From: a virus
Virus record (IMG/VR): IMGVR_UViG_3300045125_000011
Coordinates: 1-30,795 of that record
Strand: one strand, 5' to 3'
DNA length: 30,795 nucleotides
The position numbers and the translations under genes are program-made. A model generated the notes under the pieces. The model was given only the letters and a program-made list of their open reading frames with translations. It made no database searches and was not told the DNA's origin. Of this stretch, positions 14,003 through 24,285 are shown piece by piece (position 1 is the stretch's first letter; each line of letters begins with the position of its first letter).

Positions 14003-14255
14003 GCCTGTTGCGCTCCTAATTTAACCAATGCCCAATCTATCACTGGATTAAAGTCCAATGCCCACTCTTGCAATTTCTCCCGGGAACATCCAAGTTAATC
14101 GGGGTTACATTCAACTGCACTCCGTCCGCATTGTAGGCAAAACATCGGAGGGTTACATCGGGCGAATTCAGGTCGTAATCTACGTTAATGCGTAGCTGGG
14201 TAGCCGTTCCCAGACCAAGACCAAAGTCAATCGGAGTTATGTCTATTTTTGTCAT
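13999..14255 (-). CDS. Hypothetical protein, about 85 aa (one frameshift)
   Basis: Small beta-rich protein (ITPIDFGLGLGTATQLRINV, DVTLRCFAYNADGVQLNV). One indel near 14075-14090 moves the frame from VPG to EKLQEWALDFNPVIDW; the corrected frame ends at 13999 with an ATGA overlap onto the holin, supporting the correction. Proteins of this kind, often ending in W-x-x-x-x-LG, sit between fibre and lysis genes in related phages; the role is unknown, perhaps a small tail-associated protein. Confidence 0.6.
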
Positions 14256-14256
14256 T

Positions 14257-17070
14257 TTATTTCTGATAAGCAAATACGTTCATCTGAGCGATGTAATCCA
14301 TGTAACATATTCGAGCGGTAGTGCCTACTGTTTTTCGAAGTCCGCAATACACACCGAAGTCCCTGTTATTGCCGGGTATTCCACTTGCTAAAGAGGCCAC
14401 AAGTACGTTGTTTACATAGGCTTTCGCCGAACCATTAGAGTAGGCAACAATGCGGATGCGATACCATGTATCCGCCGCGATTGCGCTGGTGCTGTCATTA
14501 GTGGTAGCCGTGCTGTTATTGTAACCATTTAGCCTCCATTGACCGCTATTGATGTCATCGGAATACTCAAGGTAAAGGCCATCAATAGGGGTGGTGGTAT
14601 CGCTATCAAGCTCATCCAGCGCGAAAGATATACCTGTTGGTGGCATCACTCACCGCGCTGAATCGAACCGAAGTCTCATATACATGGTACTGATGGTTCG
14701 TTCCATCGTGGAAACTAATTGAGTTATTATCTGAATAAAATGCAGACCTGTTCGCATTGTCCACCGTCATGGAGACCAATCCTGTTCTACCTGAAAATCC
14801 TGTCTGCCCTACTACAACAACCGCCCTGCTGCCTGTGCCTGTCCAGTATATCGGCCATCCGTTTGCAGCGGATGAAATACCGCTTGTAGTTTGTGGCCAT
14901 CTCAACTCTACACGGTTCACGTATTGACACTGCTCAAAATTGATGTTGTAGGAACTTGACAATCTCCAACGGCTCGAAGTGCTGTCGTATTCCAGTTCAG
15001 CAGACCTTCCAGGCAGAATGATAATGTCCCGCCCGCCGAATGAAAAGCGGTTAGCCGCTGTGCTATTGCTGTCATCGTCCTGCAATCCGAAAGCGAATGA
15101 ACCCACGTTCAGGAATTTAACCCGATGCCCTCCCGTTGTTGCGGTCAGACCGGACAAAAAGTTATAGTTACTGTTGCTGTCAATTCGCAATGTCTGCACC
15201 CCACTGCCCCAGCTGGTGGGGTTGTAGTTATTTTGGAAGGCAGTGATTTGCGAAGGTGAAAGAACCGTTCCCCCGCTGCCTCCCCGCCTGCTGGTGCTGC
15301 CCATGTCCCGTCTGCGCGCAGGAAGTTAGTAGTTCCCCCGCCGCTGGCAGGTGCAAGCCCTTTCAGCGAACTTGTGAAGGTGTCGAGCAGGGCCGTTGCC
15401 TGTGTGCCTGTCAGGTCTTCTACGTTGCCCGTTCCTGCTGTGGTGCGCCCTTTAATGGTAGCCGTGGCAACTTGTGCCAGCTTCGCGTTAGTAACCGCGT
15501 TATTAGCCACCGTTGCCGCAAATGAACCTGTACCGCTACCCGTTACATCTCCCGTCAGGGTAATTGTCTGGTCACCGCTATTTGTCCCAGTAAGGCCAAG
15601 GTCAGTTTTTAGGGTCGCAAGTGTCTGAACTTCCGGCGCACCTGTTCCCGCTGTCTTGCGGTAAAATACAGAACCTGTTGCCACATTAGCCATTTTTGCA
15701 AGAGTTACCGCGCTTGTAGCTATTGTTGCCGCAAAACTTCCAGTACCGCTGCCAGTCACATCGCCTGTTAAAGTGATGGTCTGGTCACCTGTATTCGTGC
15801 CGCTCAGATTTGTCGCACTAATAGCCCCTGTGAATGTGTCCCCTGCTTTGTTGGCAGGTGTGTATCCCAGCGCCGTTACCACGTTGGTGATGTAGCCCTG
15901 TGCCTGTACCCAAGCCTGTGTTGCATAGCCTGTGAGCGCGCCCGTTGCAAGGTACAAGGTGTCGAAATAGGTCTTTAGTGTTGCCTTTGTGTTGGCCCAT
16001 GTGAGCCGTTTCCAAATTGAACTATCCGCGCTGTCCTGAAGCAGGAGCGCATCCGCATCTACGGGGGTGGCTTTGCTTTCAGTCAGGTCAACATCATGCA
16101 GTTCCTCCAATTCATAACCGTTGGAAATCTTCACATACACACTGCCTACCGTTGCGTGAACGCGCTCCACGGTGGCCAATACTACGATGTGGTCAGGTGC
16201 TTGCGGAGCAGTTGTGGTGTACGCCCCAGCCGTTGCCGCCGATAGGTATAGTGTCTGCCCTGCGGTCAGGCCAAAGGTGTTCAGTTGATATAGCGGCCCT
16301 TCTGTTATTACCATGCCTTCCGCTCCGGCTGCGATTGTTTCCACAACAAGGCCCAGTGTTCCCTTGCTCGTGGTTTCGCTGTCTGCCTTTGCCAGCTTTG
16401 CCGCAATTCGGTTGCCCTGAGCGCCGCTTATATACACCACCTGCCCTTTTGTGAAACTGCTGGCAGTGTCGTTATACACGCGGGCAAATTGCTGCATTCC
16501 TATTTTCTGAACACTGCCTCCTTTCATCTGAAGTTGCAAAGTGCCGTCCCCAGTGTCCCAGAACATAGAACCATCCGTGCCTGGTGTGTTGGTGGGGGTA
16601 TTGTCAAATTCTAAATTGCCGAGTTGTGCGCCCCATTCGCCGAGGTTCACGTCCTGAGTTGCGCCTGTGTATGGAACTAATGCCGATGCCTGCACACCGT
16701 CAACGGTGTCAGCATCAAGGCCTGAGCCTGCGCCGTCCACGGTGATAACCTTTGCAAGGATTTCAGAAGCGGTGTCGTTCACTTCCGCACCGGCTTCAAT
16801 ACCTGCCAGCTTCGTCTGCATGGCTGAGGTCATTACCCCGGCGTTGCTTCCGTCCGCTGCAGGTATGGTTGCATCGGTTCCAGTGCTGCTCACAACGGTT
16901 ACCGTTGTGCTGGTTCGTGTGGTGGTTAGGTCAGTGTTGCCACCGCCACCGCCACCGCCCGAACCTGTGAACCCGGCTGCGATGTCCACAAAGATTCGGT
17001 CAGCGCTGCTTACGCTGATTGCCGTCTGATTGTCCGGCGCCCCGATTGTTACGTTTATAAAATCACTCAT
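14257..17070 (-). CDS. Tail fibre / receptor-binding protein (two frameshifts)
   Basis: Long protein of about 938 residues. The N-terminal segment (17070 to about 15250, 600 residues) has a Gly-rich stretch GSGGGGGGG, then Ser/Thr-rich fibre sequence with two copies of a motif around GDQTITLTGDVTGSGTGSF, ending in NFLRADGTWAAP, a phrase typical of fibre shafts. The second segment (about 15290-14650) and third (14650-14257) look like beta-rich distal domains (GWPIYWTGTG, WRLNGYNNSTATT, WYRIRIVAYSNGSAKAYVN), the last resembling a lectin/laminin-G-like fold. Breaks lie in a G-run near 15280 and near 14640. It should carry host recognition at the tail tip. Placed after the tail-tip genes, before lysis. 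Confidence 0.75.
15511..15802. repeat. Imperfect direct repeat within the fibre gene
   Basis: Two copies of about 80 bases, 15511-15590 and 15723-15802, encode the repeated fibre motif GDQTITLTGDVTGSGTGSF. They differ mainly at third codon positions, so the protein repeat is under selection. It could permit expansion or contraction of the shaft. Confidence 0.6.
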
Positions 17071-17429
17071 GCGCTGATGTCGCTATCTATGATAAATTTA
17101 CCCTGTAGCCATGTCACCTTATTACCGCTTACGGTTGCCTGCAGGTCATAAGCATAGCTGCCAGCGGTTAGGGCCGCCATTGTCCCGGTGGACTTCGTGC
17201 AGCTCACTTCTCCAATATTCGCGTTGGTCAAGTCCCAATCCGCGCCGCTAATGGTTAGGATAGTAGCCCCGGCGCTGTCCTTCACGGTGAGCAGCAGTGT
17301 ATGGCTACTCAGGTCAATAGGTGCGCCGGTGTCGGCATTGGTGAACGTAAATTCCCGACTGAAGGTGTCCCCCTTCCGGCATTGGATTGTGCAAAGTGCG
17401 GCTACTGAGCTATTACTATTAGGGTTCAT
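17067..17429 (-). CDS. Putative baseplate/tail accessory protein, 120 aa
   Basis: Intact beta-rich protein with the layout CRKGDTFSREFTFTNADTGAPIDL ... LLTVKDSAGA, resembling the small Ig-like N-terminal domain of phage baseplate upper proteins (BppU-like), which attach fibres to the tail tip. It lies between the tail-tip protein and the fibre and overlaps the fibre start by ATGA, which supports a fibre-connector role. Family assignment is from pattern only. Confidence 0.5.
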   Translation of the reverse strand: MNPNSNSSVAALCTIQCRKGDTFSREFTFTNADTGAPIDLSSHTLLLTVKDSAGATILTISGADWDLTNANIGEVSCTKSTGTMAALTAGSYAYDLQATVSGNKVTWLQGKFIIDSDISA

Positions 17430-17432
17430 ATC

Positions 17433-19875
17433 TTAGGGTTGGATTAGCCAGGTGTTATTGTCGTATGCTATGAGTGTCCAGCCATCGTACTGAGTGCTGG
17501 TGGTCTTATTGCCTGTGCCGTTTATGGTGTCACCTGTTGCGGCTATAATCTTCACGCTGTTGCTTGCGTTAGTCTTAATGATGGTCAGTCGCTCGTAGGC
17601 GGGAAATGTGCTTGCATCGGGCAAGGTAATGTCCACGTTGCCTGAATCTGCGCTCGCGTAAACAAAACGCGCTGCATTGTCCAGGGTGGTGTTGCCGGTT
17701 ATGGTCTTAATCGTTTCGCCTGCCACTGCCACCCGTTGCAGTTGTGCCTTAAATCCGTCCGTGCTGTTGTACACAATTACCGGGCGCCATACATCGCCTC
17801 CGGTAGGTGTTCCAATATCCGAACCGCCGAGGTTCAGGAAGCCGTCAATGGCGCGGGTAACTACACCGCCTACCATGTTGCCCAGTTCAGATACGCGCTG
17901 TTTTAAGCTGAGAATATCCTTTAGCGTTGTACCTACCGTGTCGCGCTTGGTGGGCAGTTTAACCGCCGTACTGAATACTGTATCATCCCACTGGTACTTA
18001 ATCCATTCCCCGTTCCATCGAGCATCATTCGCGGTGAAGCTCACCGAGTTCGGAATGAATACCTCGCCGTCATGTACTACCGCGCTCACGAAGTCAAACA
18101 GGAAGCCGGGCATATCGCGGAAATCACCCCGGATAACCTTGCATGGTTTCCAGTGGTGGGCCATGATGTAATTCGCAGTAAGCTGCCCGAGGGCATTATT
18201 ACTGCCGGAATATCCGGAGTAAGGTTTCCAGGCTGTTGCTGCTTGCCATACTGAGGAGGTGGCGTTGTAGATCTCTACGCCGTTCACGTACTGGCTGCTG
18301 CCATCCATCAACGCATCCTCAATTGTTAGGTTGCTGCTCTGGTCTGAAAGGCTGCTGTTTGTTGCCGTGTATTCTACTGTGTCCGTCCATTCTTGATTAG
18401 CCTCGTCTGCCATTGCTTCGAATGCAAGCGAGCCTGTCCACTTAATCTCCTGCCATCCGGATGTAGTAGTGGGGGAATACTTGCCATTTTTCCACGCCTG
18501 CTCTACCATCTGAGCTTGAATGCGTATGCGAATATCAGAGCCGAGGTTTGTTGCCGTTGGCTTGATGGGAATGGCTACATCAATTGGAATGCGCCCGTTT
18601 ATGCCTCCGGTATAATTGTAGGGTACATGATACCCGAAACACATATCGTCTGGTATCGTGCTAATGGTCGGCGATAACGTCTGCCATTCCACATATTCAT
18701 CGCTTTCAAACTCATCCGCCGCCGATAGTGTTGGCTTTGAAACAATGTGCGAAACTTTGGAGGTGGCTACATCGTAGCGGTATAGGGTAATTTTTAGGCG
18801 GCTGTAGAATGTCGTATCCTCCAGCCATACCTTCCCGGTAATACGCCATTGCTTTGTAGTGTCTATGTCCCCAGCGTTCAATGCTACTATGCCCGTGGCA
18901 AAAGTTGCTTGGCTCAGCTCAAACATTCGGCGCCGCTCGCTGCTGACTGTGGCCGTCTTCAGCGCCGGGAAATATGTATAGCTGGCCCCGGCTGTCAGCT
19001 TCAGGTCGGAGGTCTGCCATGTTGCACCGCTGCGAGTGTTTATTGTAGCGCTGCTAAGATAGCCGCTTACATTTATTCCCGTCTTTGAGTAGCGATATTC
19101 TGTGTAAGTGCTTGCCCGATAGTTCTGATGCTGATAAATCCGGTAACTTCCCCGGCTAAATTCCATGCGAAGGCCAAGGCTGCGAAGCACCTTCTCAAGT
19201 GCTTCTTTGCAAGTAATCGGTTCCCATTGGCTCGAATTGTCTGCCTTGTCGTAGTTCTTCAGGAACGTGGCTCGCTTCGCCCGGATAACCTCAAGCGGTG
19301 AGCGGGCAACCGTGCCCATGCTTGCCTCGTAATATTCGAGCGCGGTTCTGAGATACACATCGGATGCGCCAAAAAACGCATCAAGTTTGCCTGGTTTCAG
19401 CGCTTCTGCGATGACCGTCCCCAATGTGATATTGTCAGGGTTCGCGGTGTTGGTGGCATAGGTAAAATCAAACCCTTCGAGCCTGCCCAGCCCGTCGGTG
19501 GCGGTCAGGTCAGAAGGCGTAAGGGTAGTACCGGTTCTCGAAATTGCAAAGGTCAGGGAGAGCAGTTCCGGCCCACCACAATGTCGGGGTAATTCCTTGG
19601 TAAATGAGTATGGTGTATTTCAGTTCGGATGAGGTGGCAAGGGTATCGAGGAAGCTCTCCTCAGTGCTGTTGCGAACCAGCCAGTGCACTACCGCCTTGC
19701 TGGCCCTGATTGGATTTTCGCCCACTTTCGAGCCGTCCCCTTCCCATGTTGCCGTAAACCCCGGCGCTGCCACGGTGAAGGTATTGATGCTTCCTGTGTA
19801 ACCAGCCTCGTCAATATCAATGCGCCAATCTACGGCGTTAATGTCCTGAAATTGTGCCCGGTATTTAACTCCCAT
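17433..19875 (-). CDS. Tail tip / minor tail protein (one frameshift)
   Basis: About 814 residues from the ATG at 19875, which abuts the stop of the tape measure gene (TAATG). The N-terminal segment (19875 to about 19515) begins VKYRAQFQDINAVDWRI, a distal-tail-like start common in Bacteroidota phages. After one indel near 19515-19525 the frame continues through TATDGLGRLEGFDF into the 663-residue open segment. That segment is beta-rich with many Tyr, Trp and Thr and ends in WTLIAYDNNTWLIQ, a carbohydrate-binding-like tail. The position after the tape measure indicates the Dit/Tal (tail hub and tip) role. Confidence 0.7.
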
Positions 19876-21998
19876 TATCGCACCCTCCCTCTACTTGTTT
19901 CGGCGCGGTCAAGCATAATCAATAAGTCTTGACCGGATATTCTTGCGGTAAGGTTGCCGCCCATGCCACCGCCTATCATGTCTTTAAGTTTGTTCAAAGG
20001 TGCTACTACTTCAGGGTTGCTTTTTGCACCCGGGTATTCTCCCATCAGGCCGACCGTTGGGCCGGATATTATGCCGCCGGAGGCAAAGCGCCGGATGCCT
20101 CCTGAATCTGCTGAACCGCCTTGAGCTGTTATAGAAGATCCTTCGCCAACGTTGCGGCTCATTAAACCTCGAACAATTCCGGCTGCTGCCACAAGTCCAA
20201 CACCTGCGGCAAGAGCCACGGCTGGATTTGTAAGGAGCGCTTTTTGAAAAGTATCTGAAGCTATGGCAGCCGCTATCATTGCTTTGCCTAATGTCTTCAT
20301 GAAATCAGTCACAGCAATAAGAATGTTTTTGCCAAAGTTGGATTTCCAATCTTTGTTTCTGGAAAAAATATCCTCCATCATTTGTCCTACCGCATCAGCC
20401 GCTCCCATTGTGACTTGCATTAAGCCTTGGTTAAATCCTTGCACCTGCGCCGCAGCAGTACGGGTAAAGCGCCCATGTTCATCAATCATCCGGTCAGTGT
20501 ACTTGCTGAAATCTTTATACTGGCGCTGCATGTCTTTAGGGTCGCTGAAGTACACTGTCATGGCCTTATCAGGCACTTGCTGTTTAAACTTCTTGATTCC
20601 CTGACGTTGTAAACCTTGCGCCGCTTTTAGATTGTCTTCAAGAGCCTTTATGTCAATGGCGCCGGGCATACCAAGATTGCCTCCTTTAAAGGCATCCATG
20701 GCGTTGACATTATCTTTCGCCCAGTTCCTTTGCGCCTCTTTCATGGCCCCGGCGCCGTCAATTTCTACATTGACTTTCAGCTTTGCAGGCTTCTTTGCGC
20801 TTTCGTCTTTCATCGCTGTGTTCAGCGCATCGACAAAATCAGAACCTGCTTCTTTGGCTATCTTTGTCAGCTCTGAAGATTGCGCCTGAATCTTTACAAT
20901 TTCGGTCGCAAGGGTGGCAACTCTTTGTTTAGCTTTTTGCCATTCTGTTTCACCTTTTTTAAGGTCGAAAGTATCAACTTCGCGTTGTGCTTGCCTGTAC
21001 TCAATTTGCTTTTTTATCAGCTCGTTGGACAGCTCAAGCATCCTTTGCTCGACTGCCATTGCCATGGCCCGCTTCTTCATGGAATCGGTCGCAAGGTCAA
21101 TGGCCTGCTTAATTTCTTCGTTTTTGCTTTTCTCTAAATCAAGCCCTTTGAAGTAGGTAGGATAGAGCGCTTGTAAATTTTGAAGCGCCGCTTTCTTCAT
21201 GTCCATGCTCGCGGCATTGTTGCGAAGAATGCCGGTGAGCATATTGAATTTACCCATGCTTTCCTCCGTAGTTTTGGCAAGGGTTTGATTAAGTTCTTTA
21301 AGGGTAAAGTATTTAGTGTTTACTTTTTCAACTGCTTTCTCCTGGCTCTTCAAAATCAAAGCCAAAGCAGCAACCGCTGCTCCAATGGCAAGCACCGGGC
21401 CTGGCATGAGCAATGCGCGAACCGCTGTCATGACCGTGGCAAACCCGCTCGAAGAAAGAGTAAGCGCTTTAATTGCATCGTTCAGCGCTATCATGGAACC
21501 TATGCCCTGGCTCATGGCCATTAGGCTTTGCAGTTTAGCGGTAACATTTGCCGCGTCTTCTGTTTTGATGCCCAACATCTGCATAGCGCCTTCAGCCCCG
21601 GCAATAATACCGATTGTGCTTTGCATGGCGTTGCCAAATACTTTTATCCTGCCTTCTAAATGCCCAGCCTCAACCGCCATCTGAAGGTCGCCCATCCGGT
21701 CGCGGAGCTGCCCAGCCTGCTGCAAAGTTTGGCGGAACGCCTTTGAGCCTGCCGCGCCCATATCCTCGTAAGAGGCAGCGAGGTTAAACAATGCGCGGCT
21801 CTGGCTGCGTAGAGTGCCGGCGTTGGTAGCCTGGCTGGTAAACTTTGAGGCAGCATCAGCAAGGCGCTTTTGGTCAGCCTGTGCCGCGTCTGCTGTTTTG
21901 CTCAGCGCTGCCCGCGCTTCTGCAAGTCCCTGCTTGAGCTGGTTTGCGTCCGCTGTCAGAACAATGTTTATACCTCCGCCTTTGCCGCCTCTTGCCAT
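19875..21998 (-). CDS. Tail tape measure protein
   Basis: Intact 707-residue protein, the longest unbroken frame. It begins INIVLTADANQLKQGL, followed by long Ala/Gln/Lys-rich helices (ARAALSKTADAAQADQKRLADAAS), hydrophobic stretches near 200 (PVLAIGAAVAALALIL) and near 600 (PAVALAAGVGLVAAAGIV), and a Gly-rich C-terminus. This is the usual architecture of tape measure proteins. At about 1.5 angstrom per residue it predicts a tail of roughly 100 nm, i.e. a siphovirus. It follows the chaperone genes as expected. Confidence 0.9.
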   Translation of the reverse strand: MARGGKGGGINIVLTADANQLKQGLAEARAALSKTADAAQADQKRLADAASKFTSQATNAGTLRSQSRALFNLAASYEDMGAAGSKAFRQTLQQAGQLRDRMGDLQMAVEAGHLEGRIKVFGNAMQSTIGIIAGAEGAMQMLGIKTEDAANVTAKLQSLMAMSQGIGSMIALNDAIKALTLSSSGFATVMTAVRALLMPGPVLAIGAAVAALALILKSQEKAVEKVNTKYFTLKELNQTLAKTTEESMGKFNMLTGILRNNAASMDMKKAALQNLQALYPTYFKGLDLEKSKNEEIKQAIDLATDSMKKRAMAMAVEQRMLELSNELIKKQIEYRQAQREVDTFDLKKGETEWQKAKQRVATLATEIVKIQAQSSELTKIAKEAGSDFVDALNTAMKDESAKKPAKLKVNVEIDGAGAMKEAQRNWAKDNVNAMDAFKGGNLGMPGAIDIKALEDNLKAAQGLQRQGIKKFKQQVPDKAMTVYFSDPKDMQRQYKDFSKYTDRMIDEHGRFTRTAAAQVQGFNQGLMQVTMGAADAVGQMMEDIFSRNKDWKSNFGKNILIAVTDFMKTLGKAMIAAAIASDTFQKALLTNPAVALAAGVGLVAAAGIVRGLMSRNVGEGSSITAQGGSADSGGIRRFASGGIISGPTVGLMGEYPGAKSNPEVVAPLNKLKDMIGGGMGGNLTARISGQDLLIMLDRAETSRGRVR

Positions 21999-22001
21999 GT
22001 T

Positions 22002-22406
22002 TTACCGGTGGTAATTTACCTCAAACTCGGATACAATGTAGTAAACTTGGTCATTTTCTGCTTCGTCTTCCGGCAGGTGTGATTCGCCGAGGTACTCAAT
22101 TTGAGCAACCGCCGTCCCGTTGTATGTTCCCGGGGTCTTGCGGTCAAGCGCTGTGCGCACCGCCTCCATAATATCTTGCGCCTGCGTAGCGGTCATGGCG
22201 TAGATATTGATTTGCACTGTGCCAAAATCGAAGCGGCTTGGGCCGTCGTGTGTGGATACGGGCCTGTTGCTCAGAAACTGGTGGGCAATGTATGGATAGG
22301 TTGCGCCCTGCAATGCTCGCACAGGGTAAATGTTCTGACCTACAATTGAGGTCACGCCAGGCGTATTTCGCAAAATGTAGTCAACTGCTTTTATCGCTTT
22401 GTTCAT
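22002..22406 (-). CDS. DUF3168-like tail terminator / tail completion protein
   Basis: 134 residues. It starts AIKAVDYILRNTPGVTSIVGQNIYPVRA, has IAHQFLSNRP, and FDFGTVQINIYAMTATQAQDIMEAVRTAL, ending with a beta strand (YYIVSEFEVNYHR). This pattern is that of the DUF3168 family, small proteins that cap the tail tube and join it to the neck. In most siphoviruses this gene precedes the major tail protein; here it lies between the chaperones and the tape measure gene. Confidence in the family is good, in the role moderate. Confidence 0.75.
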   Translation of the reverse strand: MNKAIKAVDYILRNTPGVTSIVGQNIYPVRALQGATYPYIAHQFLSNRPVSTHDGPSRFDFGTVQINIYAMTATQAQDIMEAVRTALDRKTPGTYNGTAVAQIEYLGESHLPEDEAENDQVYYIVSEFEVNYHR

Positions 22407-22412
22407 ATCTTA

Positions 22413-22691
22413 TCAGTTTGGCAACACCTTTGGAAATCTCGGGTCGTTGCGCATTTGTTTTGCTTTTTCTATTGTTTCCCGGCGCTGTGCTTCTACCTCG
22501 TCCGGGAACATCAGCAGGTCAAACGGTCGCACCGTCTTCTTGCTGTATGGCTGTATTAGAACGGCGGTCATCCACCTGGTTCTATTCCATGCCGCCCGCT
22601 CGGTATCGAACTGAAGCTTTCGCCATCCCTTCAGCTTGTGCTGCCAGTACTCCGGGCTGGCTCCCATCAGCTCGGCCTCGGTCATGTTCAT
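22413..22691 (-). CDS. Tail assembly chaperone, T-like part (probably expressed by frameshift)
   Basis: The frame reads TWGDLLETAYGQ from about 22729 and then NMTEAELMGASPEYWQHKLKGW. The start at 22691 is internal to this motif, which in related phages is continuous with the preceding chaperone through -1 frameshifting. The stop of the G-like gene (22727-22729) lies at the beginning of the motif, and the T frame is -1 to it there. The product GT fusion binds the tape measure protein during tail assembly. I see no canonical slippery heptamer, and nearby sequencing indels make the site uncertain. Confidence 0.6.
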   Translation of the reverse strand: MNMTEAELMGASPEYWQHKLKGWRKLQFDTERAAWNRTRWMTAVLIQPYSKKTVRPFDLLMFPDEVEAQRRETIEKAKQMRNDPRFPKVLPN

Positions 22692-22726
22692 TTGACCATA
22701 GGCTGTTTCCAGCAGATCGCCCCAGG

Positions 22727-23098
22727 TTAGCTTTCTGCCTCCGGGGCCTCCACGTTTCCCTCGGGCTGCTCCTGTTCGGATAGGCCCAAGGTTTTCAAGA
22801 AAGCATCGGTGAAAGCTTTTGTACTTTCGGCCAAATCAGCGACGCTCTCAAGCTCATCTATGAGCGCGTCCGGCGAATCGAATTGAACCTTTTTGCCAGC
22901 ATCCTTGCCAGCCTCTTTAGGCCATGCCACGCTATCACCGCGCCTAATTCAATAATATCGGTAGGCTCGGTTGACTGCATCTTCTGAAGCAGTTGCGTTG
23001 GTTCAGCTTTAAAGTGCTTTGCAATCCTAGTAGACGGTTCCAAATTTGAAAAGAACGGGTAATTTTTTCCCGGCAATGGTGATGTGTGTGTTACTCAT
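22727..23098 (-). CDS. Tail assembly chaperone, G-like part (two frameshifts)
   Basis: About 124 residues. ATG at 23098 gives SNTHITIAGKKLPVLFKFGTVY, then in another frame RIAKHFKAEPTQLLQKMQ ... AVIAWHG, then in a third frame AWPKEAGKDAGKKVQFDSPDAL ... LSEQEQPEGNVEAP. The corrected protein has the small helical layout of tail-tube chaperones, which follow the major tail protein and precede the tape measure gene. Breaks lie near 23030 and near 22925. Starts 11 bases after the tail tube gene. Confidence 0.65.
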
Positions 23099-23109
23099 TC
23101 TTGGTTCGA

Positions 23110-23547
23110 TTACGCTACTACAACCTGAGTGATTGTGCCAGTCATCTGCAAAGAGCAGGTGAAGGTTGTTTCGGCGTTGTTTGGCGCGCTAAAGTTCACG
23201 TTGCTGATGAACGCGGAAGATTCATAATACACATCTCCTGTTACCTGACTTGACCAGCGCACCGTGATAGCAGTTCCTGCCAGTGCATCAGTTACCAAGT
23301 CTTTCGGGCTAACCAAAGAACCGCCAACACTGCCGTCTTCTTCGAGCAGTCCTTCAAATTCAAAAGTGCCGCCCTTCTCGCCTGGCAGATATTCTTTGTA
23401 GCCAGCGCTGTCTTTGGTGGTGATGTCAATCATGTCTATGGATATGTCCACAGAGGTAGAGCGACCGTTTGCGATTTTAGTCTTGGTTCCGGTGATGTCT
23501 TTGTACAGACCTATCAGCGAACCATTAACGATTCCAGTAGTTGCCAT
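23110..23547 (-). CDS. Major tail tube protein
   Basis: Intact 145-residue beta-rich protein (GIVNGSLIGLYKDITGTKTK, SVDISIDMIDITTKDSAGYKEYLPG, FTCSLQMTGTITQVVV). The DISIDMIDITTKDS-x-GYKE segment is characteristic of TP901-1/HK97-type tail tube proteins, whose hexameric rings stack to form the tail. The position between neck proteins and chaperones is canonical. Confidence 0.85.
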   Translation of the reverse strand: MATTGIVNGSLIGLYKDITGTKTKIANGRSTSVDISIDMIDITTKDSAGYKEYLPGEKGGTFEFEGLLEEDGSVGGSLVSPKDLVTDALAGTAITVRWSSQVTGDVYYESSAFISNVNFSAPNNAETTFTCSLQMTGTITQVVVA

Positions 23548-23566
23548 GTTTATTTATTTTTCGTGA

Positions 23567-23974
23567 TTAAGTTGAGTAGTCCTTTTTTATGCCCTCAGTT
23601 ACGGCGTTCTGATTTATCTCAAGCGCCATCTGCATGAATTTAACCGCCCGGCGCTTGGTGCTGATGCTGTCAGCTTGCAAGATGTTGCCGTATATGGCTG
23701 GATTGTTTTGACGGTTTTTCTTCGCCTGACCTTCGCGGATACCAATAAGCGCGCTATTGCGGAACTGCTTGTCTTTCTTAATTACCCATCCAATAGACTT
23801 GCGCAGTTTGCCTGTACCGCGCTTGTGCGGGGCAAGGTTGCGTGCGCTATCAATAATGCGTTGGCCATTGGTTTTTAAAACCGCCTGAACTTGACCGCTG
23901 TCAAGCTGCTTTTCGATGTTGGTCAGTTTGGCAAGTTCCTGTTCCACGCCTTCGAGTTTGTTTAGCCGTATCAT
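23567..23974 (-). CDS. HK97 gp10-like neck/tail component
   Basis: 135 residues. A helical start (GVEQELAKLTNIEKQL) is followed by INGQRIIDSARNLAP-type sequence (NGQRIIDSARNLAPHKRGTGKLRKSI) with the A-P-x-x-x-G-x-L-R-x-S-I pattern of the HK97 gp10 family, then IYGNILQADS. These proteins link the connector to the tail. Overlaps the head closure gene (ATGA). Confidence 0.85.
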   Translation of the reverse strand: MIRLNKLEGVEQELAKLTNIEKQLDSGQVQAVLKTNGQRIIDSARNLAPHKRGTGKLRKSIGWVIKKDKQFRNSALIGIREGQAKKNRQNNPAIYGNILQADSISTKRRAVKFMQMALEINQNAVTEGIKKDYST

Positions 23975-24285
23975 TCCTGCCTCCTTGTTTTGATTTCCAG
24001 ATAGGCCTTGCGGCTGATTTCAGTTATGGCCAATATGTTGTAAACCTCGCCCTGGTATTTAAGCCTGTCTTTTGGGGTAAGGTTCGGGTAATAGCGGATA
24101 GTAAAGTTCACAGGGCGCTCGGCCTCGCGCTTATCGCCGTTCACGGATTCGTTTCCGGGGTCGGCCTTGTACATGGCAGGGCAAGTGATGACAGCCGTCC
24201 ACGTCTTCACCGCTTCGCCTATGGCGTTTTGAGTAGTCGTAAAACGCTCGATTGTTATTTGCCTGTCCATCCGTCCCGGGTTCAT
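23971..24285 (-). CDS. Head closure / head-tail joining protein
   Basis: 104 residues: RMDRQITIERFTTTQNAIGEAVKTWT, then EAERPVNFTIRYYPNLTPKDRLKYQG and VYNILAITEISRKAYLEI. This is the SPP1 gp16 / HK97 gp7-type stopper, a small beta barrel that seals the portal after packaging. It overlaps both neighbours by ATGA. Confidence 0.85.
   Translation of the reverse strand: MNPGRMDRQITIERFTTTQNAIGEAVKTWTAVITCPAMYKADPGNESVNGDKREAERPVNFTIRYYPNLTPKDRLKYQGEVYNILAITEISRKAYLEIKTRRQE

Noticed and set aside
16017-16454. Long plus-strand ORF inside the fibre gene, and similar ones at 17677-18171, 22238-22783 and 1125-1595
   Set aside because: Each lies antisense to a confidently identified minus-strand gene and has low-complexity Pro/Ser/Arg/Cys-rich sequence typical of shadow frames.
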